From the NCBI RefSeq assembly GCF_005116645.1, contig NZ_SWCM01000001.1:830947-894946 (forward strand): 64,000 nt of DNA, given 5' to 3'. Below the pieces are notes generated by a model. The model was not told the DNA's origin and did not search any database. It worked only from the letters and a program-made list of their open reading frames with translations. This document shows, piece after piece, positions 54,901 to 62,399 of this stretch. This stretch comes from Desulfopila sp. IMCC35006. GTDB taxonomy: Bacteria > Desulfobacterota > Desulfobulbia > Desulfobulbales > Desulfocapsaceae. Within the stretch, counting starts at the first letter, position 1; the number at the start of each line of letters is the position of its first letter. The translations under genes and the position numbers were made by a program.

Positions 54901-56370
54901 TTACAGTTTATCGAGTAATCCGGTCTTTTGGTTAAAGTCTTCAATCAAGGCGTCTATCTCATCGGTTTTATCCACGATGGAGCTCCAGTACGACTCATTG
55001 TACCACTGTTCCTGGATTTCTGCGTAGGTCTTGCCCTGCTGCTCGACCCAGGTGTAATATTTCAGGTTATGGATCCGCTTTTTACCGTAGTAGGTCAGCT
55101 CTTCCATGCTGTCCATGGTCAACCCCATAAGATCCCGCTGGTAGACGACTTCTGCATCGGTTGCCGTAAAGCTGCCGCACTCGGCGGTCAGTTCGGTGAG
55201 CCTGCTTTTATAGAGGTCCATCGAGTCGGTGAGCACGGTGACGACGATATCTTTTTCGGTCAGCTCGTTGTACCGGGCAAACTTGATGGCCGAGGCGATA
55301 TTCGACGCCCCGGAGATGCCAAGCAGATCGAGCTTGTCGACAATATCTGCAGCCACGCCCTTGTGTTTTAACAGCTCCCGCCCCGCCGGCTCATTAAAGA
55401 GACGGATAAGATTGATCGGCACATTGTCATCCATGGCAATGACAAAATCGGTGTTTTTGGCGTTGTGAATCCAGGGGATATGCTTGTCGCCTATCCCTTC
55501 AATCCGGTGTGCGCCAAAGCCGTTATTGAGCAGGGTCGGACACTGCAGGGCCTCGCAGGCAACAATCTTGCACTCCGGATACTGTTTCTTGAGATAATCC
55601 CCCGAGGCAATGGTGCCGCCGGATCCGGTGGCCGAGATCAGACCGCGGACTCTGTCGCCGGCCCTTTTAATCTTCTCGATAACGCTCTGCATCGCCGGCC
55701 CGGTGATTTCATGATGCCAGAGATAGTTGCCCATCTCGTCAAACTGGTTGAAAATAACCAGATCCTGTCCGGATTTTCGCAGCTCCCAGCATTTATCGAA
55801 AATCTCTTTGACGTTACTCTCAGAGCCCGGCGTCTTGATAATCTCCCCGGCAACACTCTGCAGCCATTCAAACCGTTCCCGGCTCATCTCCTCGGGCAGG
55901 ATAGCAATGGATTCGCAGCCAAGAAGCGCCGAGTCATAAGCGCCGCCCCGGCAATAATTGCCGGTCGACGGCCAGACCGCCTTCTGGGTGGACGGATCAA
56001 ACTGGCCGGTGACGAGACGCGGCACCAGACAGCCGAAGGCAGCGCCCACCTTATGGGCTCCGGTTGGAAAATACTTGCCGACCACCGCGACGATCCGGGC
56101 TTTGACCCCGGTCAGACTCTCCGGCAGCTCGAGATAATTGACATCGCCATACCCGCCCCCGACGTCTTTGGGTTCATTATGCCAGGTGATGCGAAACAGG
56201 TTGAGCGGATCAAGATCCCACAGGCCGACATTTTTCAACCTGGCAACGATCTTTTCCGGGATCAGCGACGGGTCCCGCTGCTGTTTTAAGGTCGGTATAA
56301 TAATATTTCTCTCCCGGGCAAGTTCCACGCTTCTTTTCAGCGGTTCCGGAAAGATGGTCAGATCGATCAT
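54901..56370 (-). CDS. TrpB-like fold-type II PLP enzyme
   Basis: 489 residues. PLP Lys in FPTGAHKVGAAFG, as in TrpB (HTGAHK), and a glycine loop SATGSGGTIASG. Longer than cysteine synthase and lacking an adjacent trpA, so it is not a normal tryptophan synthase β-subunit. The reaction, probably β-elimination or replacement on an amino acid, is unknown. AGGAG precedes the ATG, 15 bp downstream of the threonine-synthase-like gene. Confidence 0.8.
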   Translation of the reverse strand: MIDLTIFPEPLKRSVELARERNIIIPTLKQQRDPSLIPEKIVARLKNVGLWDLDPLNLFRITWHNEPKDVGGGYGDVNYLELPESLTGVKARIVAVVGKYFPTGAHKVGAAFGCLVPRLVTGQFDPSTQKAVWPSTGNYCRGGAYDSALLGCESIAILPEEMSRERFEWLQSVAGEIIKTPGSESNVKEIFDKCWELRKSGQDLVIFNQFDEMGNYLWHHEITGPAMQSVIEKIKRAGDRVRGLISATGSGGTIASGDYLKKQYPECKIVACEALQCPTLLNNGFGAHRIEGIGDKHIPWIHNAKNTDFVIAMDDNVPINLIRLFNEPAGRELLKHKGVAADIVDKLDLLGISGASNIASAIKFARYNELTEKDIVVTVLTDSMDLYKSRLTELTAECGSFTATDAEVVYQRDLMGLTMDSMEELTYYGKKRIHNLKYYTWVEQQGKTYAEIQEQWYNESYWSSIVDKTDEIDALIEDFNQKTGLLDKL

Positions 56371-56384
56371 ATAGTATCTCCTGC

Positions 56385-57647
56385 TTAGAGATTGAGTTGA
56401 GAGGCAATTTTCTTGAAATTTTCCAGAGTCGGTTCGACCTTAAAGGACTGCAGGCCGACACGACCGACGGCATCCATGGCGCTGTTGATATCTTTCAGGC
56501 CGCTGCCGGTGTTGATCATAACCACCGTTTCGCTCGGGTGCAGCAATCCTTCGCTGGCCGCTTTTTGCAATCCTGCCCAGGTCGCAGCCCCGGCCGGCTC
56601 GGCAAAAATCCCGGTTTTTCGGGCAAGATCGGGAATGGCGCGGATAATATCGTCGTCACTGACGGAGAGATAGGCGCCATTGGTATCTTTCACGGCATGC
56701 AGGGCCTTTATCCGGTCGCGGGGCAGTCCGGCACTGATGCTGTCAGCCACCGTCTGCGCGGCAATGGGCGGCTTGGTCACGATGTCCCCGCCCTCTCTCC
56801 AGGCCTGGGCCATGTAACTGCTGCCTTCTGCCTGCACGCCATAAAGCCGGGGCATCTTGTCAATCCAGCCCAGGGCCAGAAGATCCTTGAGTCCTTTATG
56901 GATACCGCCGATGATGCAACCGTCGCCGACACTGACAAAGATCGCATCGGGAGCCTGCCAGCAGAGCTGCTCGCATATCTCAAAGGCACAGGTCTTCTTC
57001 CCTTCGGTCATATAGGGATTGTACCCGGTATTCCTGTTATACCAGCCATATTCGTCTGCCGCCAGCAGGCAGAGCTCAAAAGCGTCATCGTAGGTACCGT
57101 CAACCAGGATAACGATGGAACCAAACATAAGCAGCTGGGCAAGTTTAGCCCGGGGCGCACTGGCCGGCACAAAAATTACATTTTTCTGGCCCACCGAGGC
57201 GCAGATCCCACTGAGCGCAGCGGCGGCATTGCCGGTGCTTGCGGTGGTGATCACCCCGGCCTTTTGTTCCTGCGCTTTGACCACGGCAATGGTGCTGGCC
57301 CGGTCCTTAAAAGATGCGGTAGGCAGCCGGCCGTCGTCTTTAATGAACAGACGATGCACGCCCAGCTCTTTACCAAGTATGTCAAATTGCAGCAGAGGGC
57401 TGTTGCCGACGACCATGGTCGGGGCCAAAGCGTCATGTTCCACCGGCAGCAGTGGCCGGTAGCGAAAAATAGACGGATCTGGGGAAGCCGCCAGCGCTGC
57501 CTTTGAAAAATCTTTTTTTATGGCGTCGTAATCATACTGAATATCGAGAATCCCTTCGGTTCCGTGGTCGGGACAGATATAGTCAAACTGATCTTTTAGA
57601 TATGTTTTCCCGCAGATCATGCATGTTGCGTGACTGACGTAGTTCAT
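56385..57647 (-). CDS. Threonine synthase-like PLP enzyme with N-terminal zinc ribbon
   Basis: 420 residues. An N-terminal CMICGKTY...CPDH metal-binding ribbon is typical of one ThrC subgroup; PLP Lys in RLPTASFKDRAS; AVKAQEQKAGVITTASTGNAA. It resembles threonine synthase (O-phosphohomoserine to threonine) but could catalyse a related elimination. AGGAGATCCT precedes the ATG. First gene of the operon, with a near-consensus promoter. Confidence 0.82.
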   Translation of the reverse strand: MNYVSHATCMICGKTYLKDQFDYICPDHGTEGILDIQYDYDAIKKDFSKAALAASPDPSIFRYRPLLPVEHDALAPTMVVGNSPLLQFDILGKELGVHRLFIKDDGRLPTASFKDRASTIAVVKAQEQKAGVITTASTGNAAAALSGICASVGQKNVIFVPASAPRAKLAQLLMFGSIVILVDGTYDDAFELCLLAADEYGWYNRNTGYNPYMTEGKKTCAFEICEQLCWQAPDAIFVSVGDGCIIGGIHKGLKDLLALGWIDKMPRLYGVQAEGSSYMAQAWREGGDIVTKPPIAAQTVADSISAGLPRDRIKALHAVKDTNGAYLSVSDDDIIRAIPDLARKTGIFAEPAGAATWAGLQKAASEGLLHPSETVVMINTGSGLKDINSAMDAVGRVGLQSFKVEPTLENFKKIASQLNL

Positions 57648-57727
57648 AGGATCTCCTGACGGATAGACACAGACCGGAATAATCTAAGGATTCGATTCTG
57701 AGGACAACACAATATACACCATGCGGC

Positions 57728-57755
57728 ATTATAAAGAATTCACAAAGGCCGTCAA
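57728..57755 (-). promoter_or_regulatory. Sigma-70 promoter of the PLP/molybdenum-hydroxylase operon
   Basis: Minus-strand TTGACG (57755-57750), 16-bp spacer, TATAAT (57733-57728), about 80 bp upstream of the first gene. A near-consensus promoter for the seven-gene operon. Confidence 0.7.
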
Positions 57756-58042
57756 TATTTTACTGGCTCGTCTATTCAAATTTTTTAGATAGTTTTCAAA
57801 TAATTTTGATTTTTCATGCCGGTATCAGGCAGACCATGAGAAATGGTTGAGGCGAATGTTCTCGTGAAACATTGTCGCCTGGCAAATAATGATGTAACGA
57901 ATTGACATTGACACCCTGTGATACCTTGAGCGTTCTACCTATTTGGTTGCGATGCTTTCCTTCCCCGCCTCCAAGTCCTTGGCAAACGCAGACAATCGCC
58001 ACCCCAGGCAACCTCCTGAACTTACGTGAATAATCAATTGTA

Positions 58043-58237
58043 TTAACAACTCGCTGGTGGTAATAGTATAACTGCTAGTTATCATACAGGATTTTATTAC
58101 TACATAGTAGCAGCGCGACCCTAATGTCACTGCCGGGTCACCTATCATTTGAGGATGGCAGTGGTTCAGATTTGTTGGAAATATGTTGACTTTGGCGGCA
58201 ACGAACAAGGGGCCTTTTAATGGGTGCCCCTTTTTTG
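58043..58237 (+). ncRNA. Possible small RNA with its own promoter and terminator
   Basis: TTAACA (58043-58048), 18-bp spacer, TATAAC (58067-58072), then a rho-independent terminator with AAGGGGC/GCCCCTT (58207-58213/58226-58232) and six T residues. No credible ORF lies between; the ~160-nt transcript could fold through GACCC/GGGTC and CACTGCC/GGCAGTG. No RNA family recognised. The remainder of 57760-58443 holds no supported gene. Confidence 0.4.
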
Positions 58238-58286
58238 CTCTCTTTTTTTTAGGTCTTGAATTTGCTAGCAAATTAAGCAGAGATTT

Positions 58287-58323
58287 ATAACATGAATGTT
58301 ATCCTGTTAACTGGATATCCAGT
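58287..58323. other. Two short perfect palindromes upstream of the cassette array
   Basis: ATAACAT-GA-ATGTTAT (58287-58302) and ACTGGATATCCAGT (58310-58323) lie 8 bp apart. They may be operators or remnants of a recombination site; GTTATG at 58425-58430 resembles the cassette junctions downstream. Confidence 0.35.
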
Positions 58324-58443
58324 GATCTTGTCGTGATATAGTGCAGAAAACGGGATAACCTGTTGATTTTACGTTTTCAATAATTTCTATATTCTGGAGC
58401 TATAAGGAAACCAAAGAATAACTTGTTATGATATGAAAAAACT

Positions 58444-59247
58444 ATGAGTACAATTTGTTACCTTTGTGGAAAAGATATTCCTGATGACGAGAAAATTAGT
58501 AGTGATCATGTCGTCCCAAAACTATTAATTGACCGGGAACAGCCGAGAGCAAAAGGGTATGATTATGGTGGCTTTCTACCTACTCACGACATTTGCAATA
58601 ACTCTTTTGGTCCAGAGTCATACTGTAGAGTAGCATTAAAAATTATCTCAAAATTATATGATCCTGAGTGTATTTCAAAACTTCAACATAAACAGCACTC
58701 TAATCTACTGTTAATGACACTCAATTCTGAATGTTTTGATGAGTTTTCAGAAAAAGAGTTACTATTTTTTAAAATACGGGATGTTAGAAACAACTCGTAT
58801 TCTGAAATCAATGATCCTGAATTCATACAACAAACCGAGCCAGTAAACATAGAAGCAAAAGTCCTATTCACTTCATTAGCAGTCATTACAAAAAGTGCAG
58901 CTGCTTTGTTAATAAAAAGGTATTTAAAAAAAGTACCTACAACATGGAAAGTATTGTCAATTCCCTATCATGGCATCACCGAGGAGCTAAATTTTGACAC
59001 TATTCTTGGGCAGGCCAAACCTTTTGATATTGATGTTAAGGTTTACATAAAGGACATGAAATCAGATCTCTATTTAGTTGTTTACATTGCATATGGCGTC
59101 ATGTTCTATCTGTTTATCCAAATAGACGGTGGACGGAGAAAATTGAAAGATATTGCGAAAAAGTTCAATGATGCTGATCCTTACTTCTTTAAAGGAAAAT
59201 TTATCAATGATCTACTTTCTTATAGATGGAGAAAAATTAACCAATAA
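58444..59247 (+). CDS. HNH-like endonuclease family protein (cassette gene 1)
   Basis: 267 residues, AT-rich. The N-terminus has CYLCGKDIPDDEKISSDHVV followed by HDICNNSFG, two CxxC/CxxN-like zinc positions around a central DH, as in HNH nucleases. The remaining ~200 residues are unrecognised. First gene of the cassette-like block, followed 10 bp later by an attC-like site. A defence role is possible but unproven. Confidence 0.68.
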   Translation: MSTICYLCGKDIPDDEKISSDHVVPKLLIDREQPRAKGYDYGGFLPTHDICNNSFGPESYCRVALKIISKLYDPECISKLQHKQHSNLLLMTLNSECFDEFSEKELLFFKIRDVRNNSYSEINDPEFIQQTEPVNIEAKVLFTSLAVITKSAAALLIKRYLKKVPTTWKVLSIPYHGITEELNFDTILGQAKPFDIDVKVYIKDMKSDLYLVVYIAYGVMFYLFIQIDGGRRKLKDIAKKFNDADPYFFKGKFINDLLSYRWRKINQ

Positions 59248-59257
59248 AATTAAATAT

Positions 59258-59303
59258 CATAACCAAAAGTTCCAGCCCGATACCCGGGCACCCCGGCGTT
59301 ATG
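59258..59303 (+). mobile_element. Short attC-like recombination site
   Basis: Ends CATAAC (59258-59263) and GTTATG (59298-59303) are complementary; an inner GCCCG/CGGGC hairpin has a 5-nt loop. At 46 bp it is shorter than usual attC sites. It sits between the cassette genes. Confidence 0.5.
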
Positions 59304-59333
59304 TAACAAAACATGATGATTTTAAATTGAAAA

Positions 59334-60146
59334 ATGAACGATAACGATCAGCTATCAAAACAAATTGAGATTATAGTTAAAGCATTTCGATTAAGTATTG
59401 AAAATGCAAGCAATATATTAATCTCATTCATAGAAAGACTTGATGAAATCATTATTCCAATAGCTAAAAACATCAATCAGTTAAAATTAAATTTAGAACC
59501 ATTTATATTACAAATAGGAAAAACATTACAGGGTTGGGCTGAAGCTGCACACAAGTGGCAAATAGATAAAAAGAAAAATGTTGAGGAAATGGCTGAAAAT
59601 GGTTGGTATCCAAATTGGCTAACATTTTTCTACCCTAATTGTGATGATACTCTTCCATTAGATGATTTTATGATAAATCATCTAAATGCCGATTGGGAAC
59701 AAATAACTGAGAGAATGTTGGAACTCTGCCCAAATCGAAAACACATACTTGAAAATGCATTCAACTTGCATTTATCAGGAAATTATATAGCAGCTATTCC
59801 TCTTTTTTTGAGCCAAGCCGACGGAATTTGCTGCGAATCATTATTGAAAAGTTTCTTGTTCACTGAAAATAAAGTGTCAGAAAACATTGACAAACTAATT
59901 GATGAAGAAAAGATTCAAGCAGATATGTTTACAGAACTTTTTTTATCACCTTTTAAGCTGAGGAATCACCATAATGCTGGAGTATCAAAATCAAGTGCAC
60001 TGGCTAAAAAATTGGCTCCAAGCAGAAATGGCATATTACATGGGCACAGAAAACATTTAGATTATGGTACCGAAATGAATTCACTCAAATGTTTTTCATT
60101 GTTAAGTTTTGTAGTTTTTTCAACAAAAGAAATAATAGAAACATAA
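59334..60146 (+). CDS. HEPN-like protein (cassette gene 2)
   Basis: 270 residues. The C-terminal region has RNGILHGH (Arg231, His236; Rx4H), the HEPN ribonuclease motif, followed by DYGTEMNSLKCFSLLSF as in many HEPN-like proteins of accessory regions. The N-terminal helical part is unrecognised. Placed between attC-like sites, it is likely a mobile cassette. A toxin or phage-defence nuclease role is inferred from family habits. Confidence 0.68.
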   Translation: MNDNDQLSKQIEIIVKAFRLSIENASNILISFIERLDEIIIPIAKNINQLKLNLEPFILQIGKTLQGWAEAAHKWQIDKKKNVEEMAENGWYPNWLTFFYPNCDDTLPLDDFMINHLNADWEQITERMLELCPNRKHILENAFNLHLSGNYIAAIPLFLSQADGICCESLLKSFLFTENKVSENIDKLIDEEKIQADMFTELFLSPFKLRNHHNAGVSKSSALAKKLAPSRNGILHGHRKHLDYGTEMNSLKCFSLLSFVVFSTKEIIET

Positions 60147-60204
60147 CCACCGCCTGCACTCGGACCCCGCAAACAACGCGGGTCCGGTGAGGCGGGCCGT
60201 TATG
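60142..60204 (+). mobile_element. attC recombination site
   Basis: CATAAC and GTTATG form the outer boxes; CCGCCT/AGGCGG (60150-60155/60190-60195) the next; CGGACCCCGC/GCGGGTCCG with one bulge (60161-60170/60178-60186) the stem; loop AAACAAC. This matches the folded single-stranded attC structure recognised by integron integrase. Confidence 0.85.
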
Positions 60205-60225
60205 TCTGTAAGTAGAGTGCCGCCT

Positions 60226-60915
60226 ATGAAATGTTGGATATGTGGTGGAGAGGGAAAAACCGGTGAGCATCTCGTGAAAGCATCCGATCTAAGATCGCAC
60301 TTTGGGCGAGTCTCTCAAAAGGAACCAGTCTACTTTCATACTGAAGAGAGGAGAAACATTCCTGTCGGTAGCTGCAACTCCCCAAGGTTTAAATCAAAAG
60401 CATTGATCTGTAATAACTGCAATAGCAGCCTTACTCAACCATACGATAAAGCTTGGGAGAAACTATCGGAATATTTGCGTAGTAATTGGCCTGTGCTGAA
60501 AAAGAATCGCAAACTTAATCTCTCAAAGGTATTCCCAGGTACAACGAGACAATCGATTTTGGACGTGCATCTTTTTTTCGTGAAGCTGTTTGGGTGCAAA
60601 ATAGTGAATGACGGTGTCCCCATTGATATTTCCCAGTTTGCCGTTTCCCTTCAAAAGCGTGTTGCTCACGGCAATATTTATATAGCCATTGGAAATTCAC
60701 TTGGTACGGTAAAGCACAAGTATGCCGCCGTCAGCCCTATCACTGCGGTAAATGAAGGCAATTCGTCTTTGTTCGCCACTTGGCTTTATATTGTTGACGT
60801 TATTGCTGTGAATGTCGTCTATTCCGTTGTTCCTGGCAATGAAAAAGCGTTACAAGGCACGTGGCATCCGAATAGATGTACTAAGTTTTTGAAATTAAGA
60901 AGTATCAAGACATAA
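60226..60915 (+). CDS. HNH-like endonuclease family protein (cassette gene 3)
   Basis: Start at 60226 (MKCWICGGEG), 22 nt after the attC core; the in-frame ATG at 60202 is within the site itself. 229 residues. CWICGGEGKTGEHLVKASDL and ICNNCNSSLTQPYDKAW form an HNH-like zinc/His arrangement, here with EH instead of DH. The rest is not recognised. Same AT-rich composition as the other cassette genes. Confidence 0.66.
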   Translation: MKCWICGGEGKTGEHLVKASDLRSHFGRVSQKEPVYFHTEERRNIPVGSCNSPRFKSKALICNNCNSSLTQPYDKAWEKLSEYLRSNWPVLKKNRKLNLSKVFPGTTRQSILDVHLFFVKLFGCKIVNDGVPIDISQFAVSLQKRVAHGNIYIAIGNSLGTVKHKYAAVSPITAVNEGNSSLFATWLYIVDVIAVNVVYSVVPGNEKALQGTWHPNRCTKFLKLRSIKT

Positions 60916-61030
60916 CCAGTCATTACACCGGACCACAAGTGGCGCGGTTGAATTTATCAGCAAGTTTCGTGTTTACGGTGCCATATCAATATTCACGTTT
61001 CCTTGTGGTCCGTGAATTCAATCGTTAGCT
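60911..61030 (+). mobile_element. attC recombination site, long form
   Basis: CATAAC at the left end, CGTTAGC at the right; a perfect 11-bp inner stem CGGACCACAAG/CTTGTGGTCCG (60929-60939/61002-61012). Length ~120 bp, in the range of the Vibrio-type attC. It follows the third cassette gene. Confidence 0.8.
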
Positions 61031-61259
61031 GCCAATCTAGATGAGGTTCTATGTTCTCAGAATTGGATAAAATATCAGAGGTTAACGAAAGCTCCCTCAA
61101 ATGAAAGAAAAGGGGTCGGGTCTTTGCTTGACTCACCTCATGTAATATGTTTCTCAAATTAATTTCTCCAAAGTACAGATATCTCCTGTCGATCAAAACC
61201 TGCCTTCTTTGCCTGCGATCCACAAGGGGATAGTACAGACCAAGATTCTCCGGAAACAT
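60993..61259 (-). CDS. Hypothetical protein, overlapping the attC site
   Basis: 88 residues from the ATG at 61259. The composition looks protein-like (YYPLVDRRQRRQVLIDRRYL), but its 3' end overlaps the attC site at 60911-61030 and only a weak GATGG precedes the start. It may be an antisense cassette gene or a chance frame. Confidence 0.3.
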   Translation of the reverse strand: MFPENLGLYYPLVDRRQRRQVLIDRRYLYFGEINLRNILHEVSQAKTRPLFFHLRELSLTSDILSNSENIEPHLDWQLTIEFTDHKET

Positions 61260-61356
61260 CAACCATCATAAGATTTATATGAATGATTCGGAAACAATAA
61301 ATTAACTCATTGACCAGAAGTTAGGTCCTGAATATTCCACAAGGCTTGCTTTTGGG

Positions 61357-61941
61357 TCAAGTGATTAGTTTATCATTTTTGTACGAAACTACTTCATGTT
61401 TATCTTGCAGCACTTTCCACACTAACAATTCATATTTGATGGATAGTTTCTGATATCTATGCCACATGAAAGACAGTACGACTAGAAAAAAAATTGTGAT
61501 GATTAAATGTAGAAGAAATGGCAAACTGGCTGGAGGGAAGAATAATACAGGGGAAAAAGCTACAAAAGCACCACGTGCCACCCTATCTCGACTACTCCTT
61601 GCTTCTATCTCTTCGGCAAGTTTGGGCTCATAGCAGGTAGCATAAACATGAATGTACTGTGAGCCTGGATAAACCTCATCCCCCCACACTTTTTTTTTGA
61701 TTCCATCTTTTCCATATTTACCAAGTTTACTAAGCTTTGCTATTCGATAGCCAAGAAAATCACAAACCATTCCAACTACGTACATTGCAGGCAGAGTGAA
61801 TGCGAGTAAACTTGGTATGGCCGAGATTGAAGCAACTTGGATAGATGGCATTGAATTATATGAGAGTACAGGGACTATCCAAATTAAGGCCACAGCGCCA
61901 ATTACAAGATATTCAACTAATAAGCCAGCAAGTTGTTTCAT
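61357..61941 (-). CDS. Membrane protein of unknown function
   Basis: 194 residues. TMs at ~8-27, 40-62 and a pair at ~130-160. A hydrophilic loop (~70-125) contains YPGSQYIHVYATCYEPKLAEEIEARSS split over the region. GGAGG lies 7 nt before the ATG. AT-rich like the cassette genes but on the other strand. No family recognised. Confidence 0.7.
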   Translation of the reverse strand: MKQLAGLLVEYLVIGAVALIWIVPVLSYNSMPSIQVASISAIPSLLAFTLPAMYVVGMVCDFLGYRIAKLSKLGKYGKDGIKKKVWGDEVYPGSQYIHVYATCYEPKLAEEIEARSSRDRVARGAFVAFSPVLFFPPASLPFLLHLIITIFFLVVLSFMWHRYQKLSIKYELLVWKVLQDKHEVVSYKNDKLIT

Positions 61942-62399
61942 TTGTAAACCTCCTTACTTTTCTCATTTATTTATTATCGATAAACTCTCGCTGTTGACTA
62001 TTTTTTCCTTAGAAAATCAGGCAGGATTCCATTACAAAGACACGAGAACACGACGAATTGTATTCAATAATCTGTATATTAAATGAGATTCACCTAGAAC
62101 CGTAATATTAAATTATATCCAAAAAATTGCAATCTTCGGCCAAAAGATTATTCCAAAATTGCTTCGGATGAGGGTAGAATCATTTGATCCGGAAGATGCT
62201 GCCGACTCAAATCTCAAAAGTCAACATAGCTATATTAAATATTGACAGCGATCAGTAGGCCATATTTCTCCCATAAAATTGGAAAAATTGATTCAAATTA
62301 TCCCGAAAATCGGAATAGTTAGATAAGATTCTCGAATTGAAACAATTATGATTTGTCGAGCTAATCATGTTTTAGGGTGCTTGAGAACAAGCACCGGGT
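61942..62399. other. AT-rich intergenic stretch, nothing recognised
   Basis: 458 bp between the divergently placed membrane protein start and the end of the kinase gene. No gene, repeat or attC-like site was recognised. It marks the right edge of the AT-rich block. Confidence 0.4.

Noticed and set aside
57814..58271. Two minus-strand ORFs (57814-58011 and 57939-58271)
   Set aside because: No RBS, unlikely composition, and overlap with a promoter/terminator pair on the plus strand.
61320..61330. Fourth attC site at GTTAGGT
   Set aside because: The GTTRRRY core matches, but no complementary left boxes or stem were found upstream.
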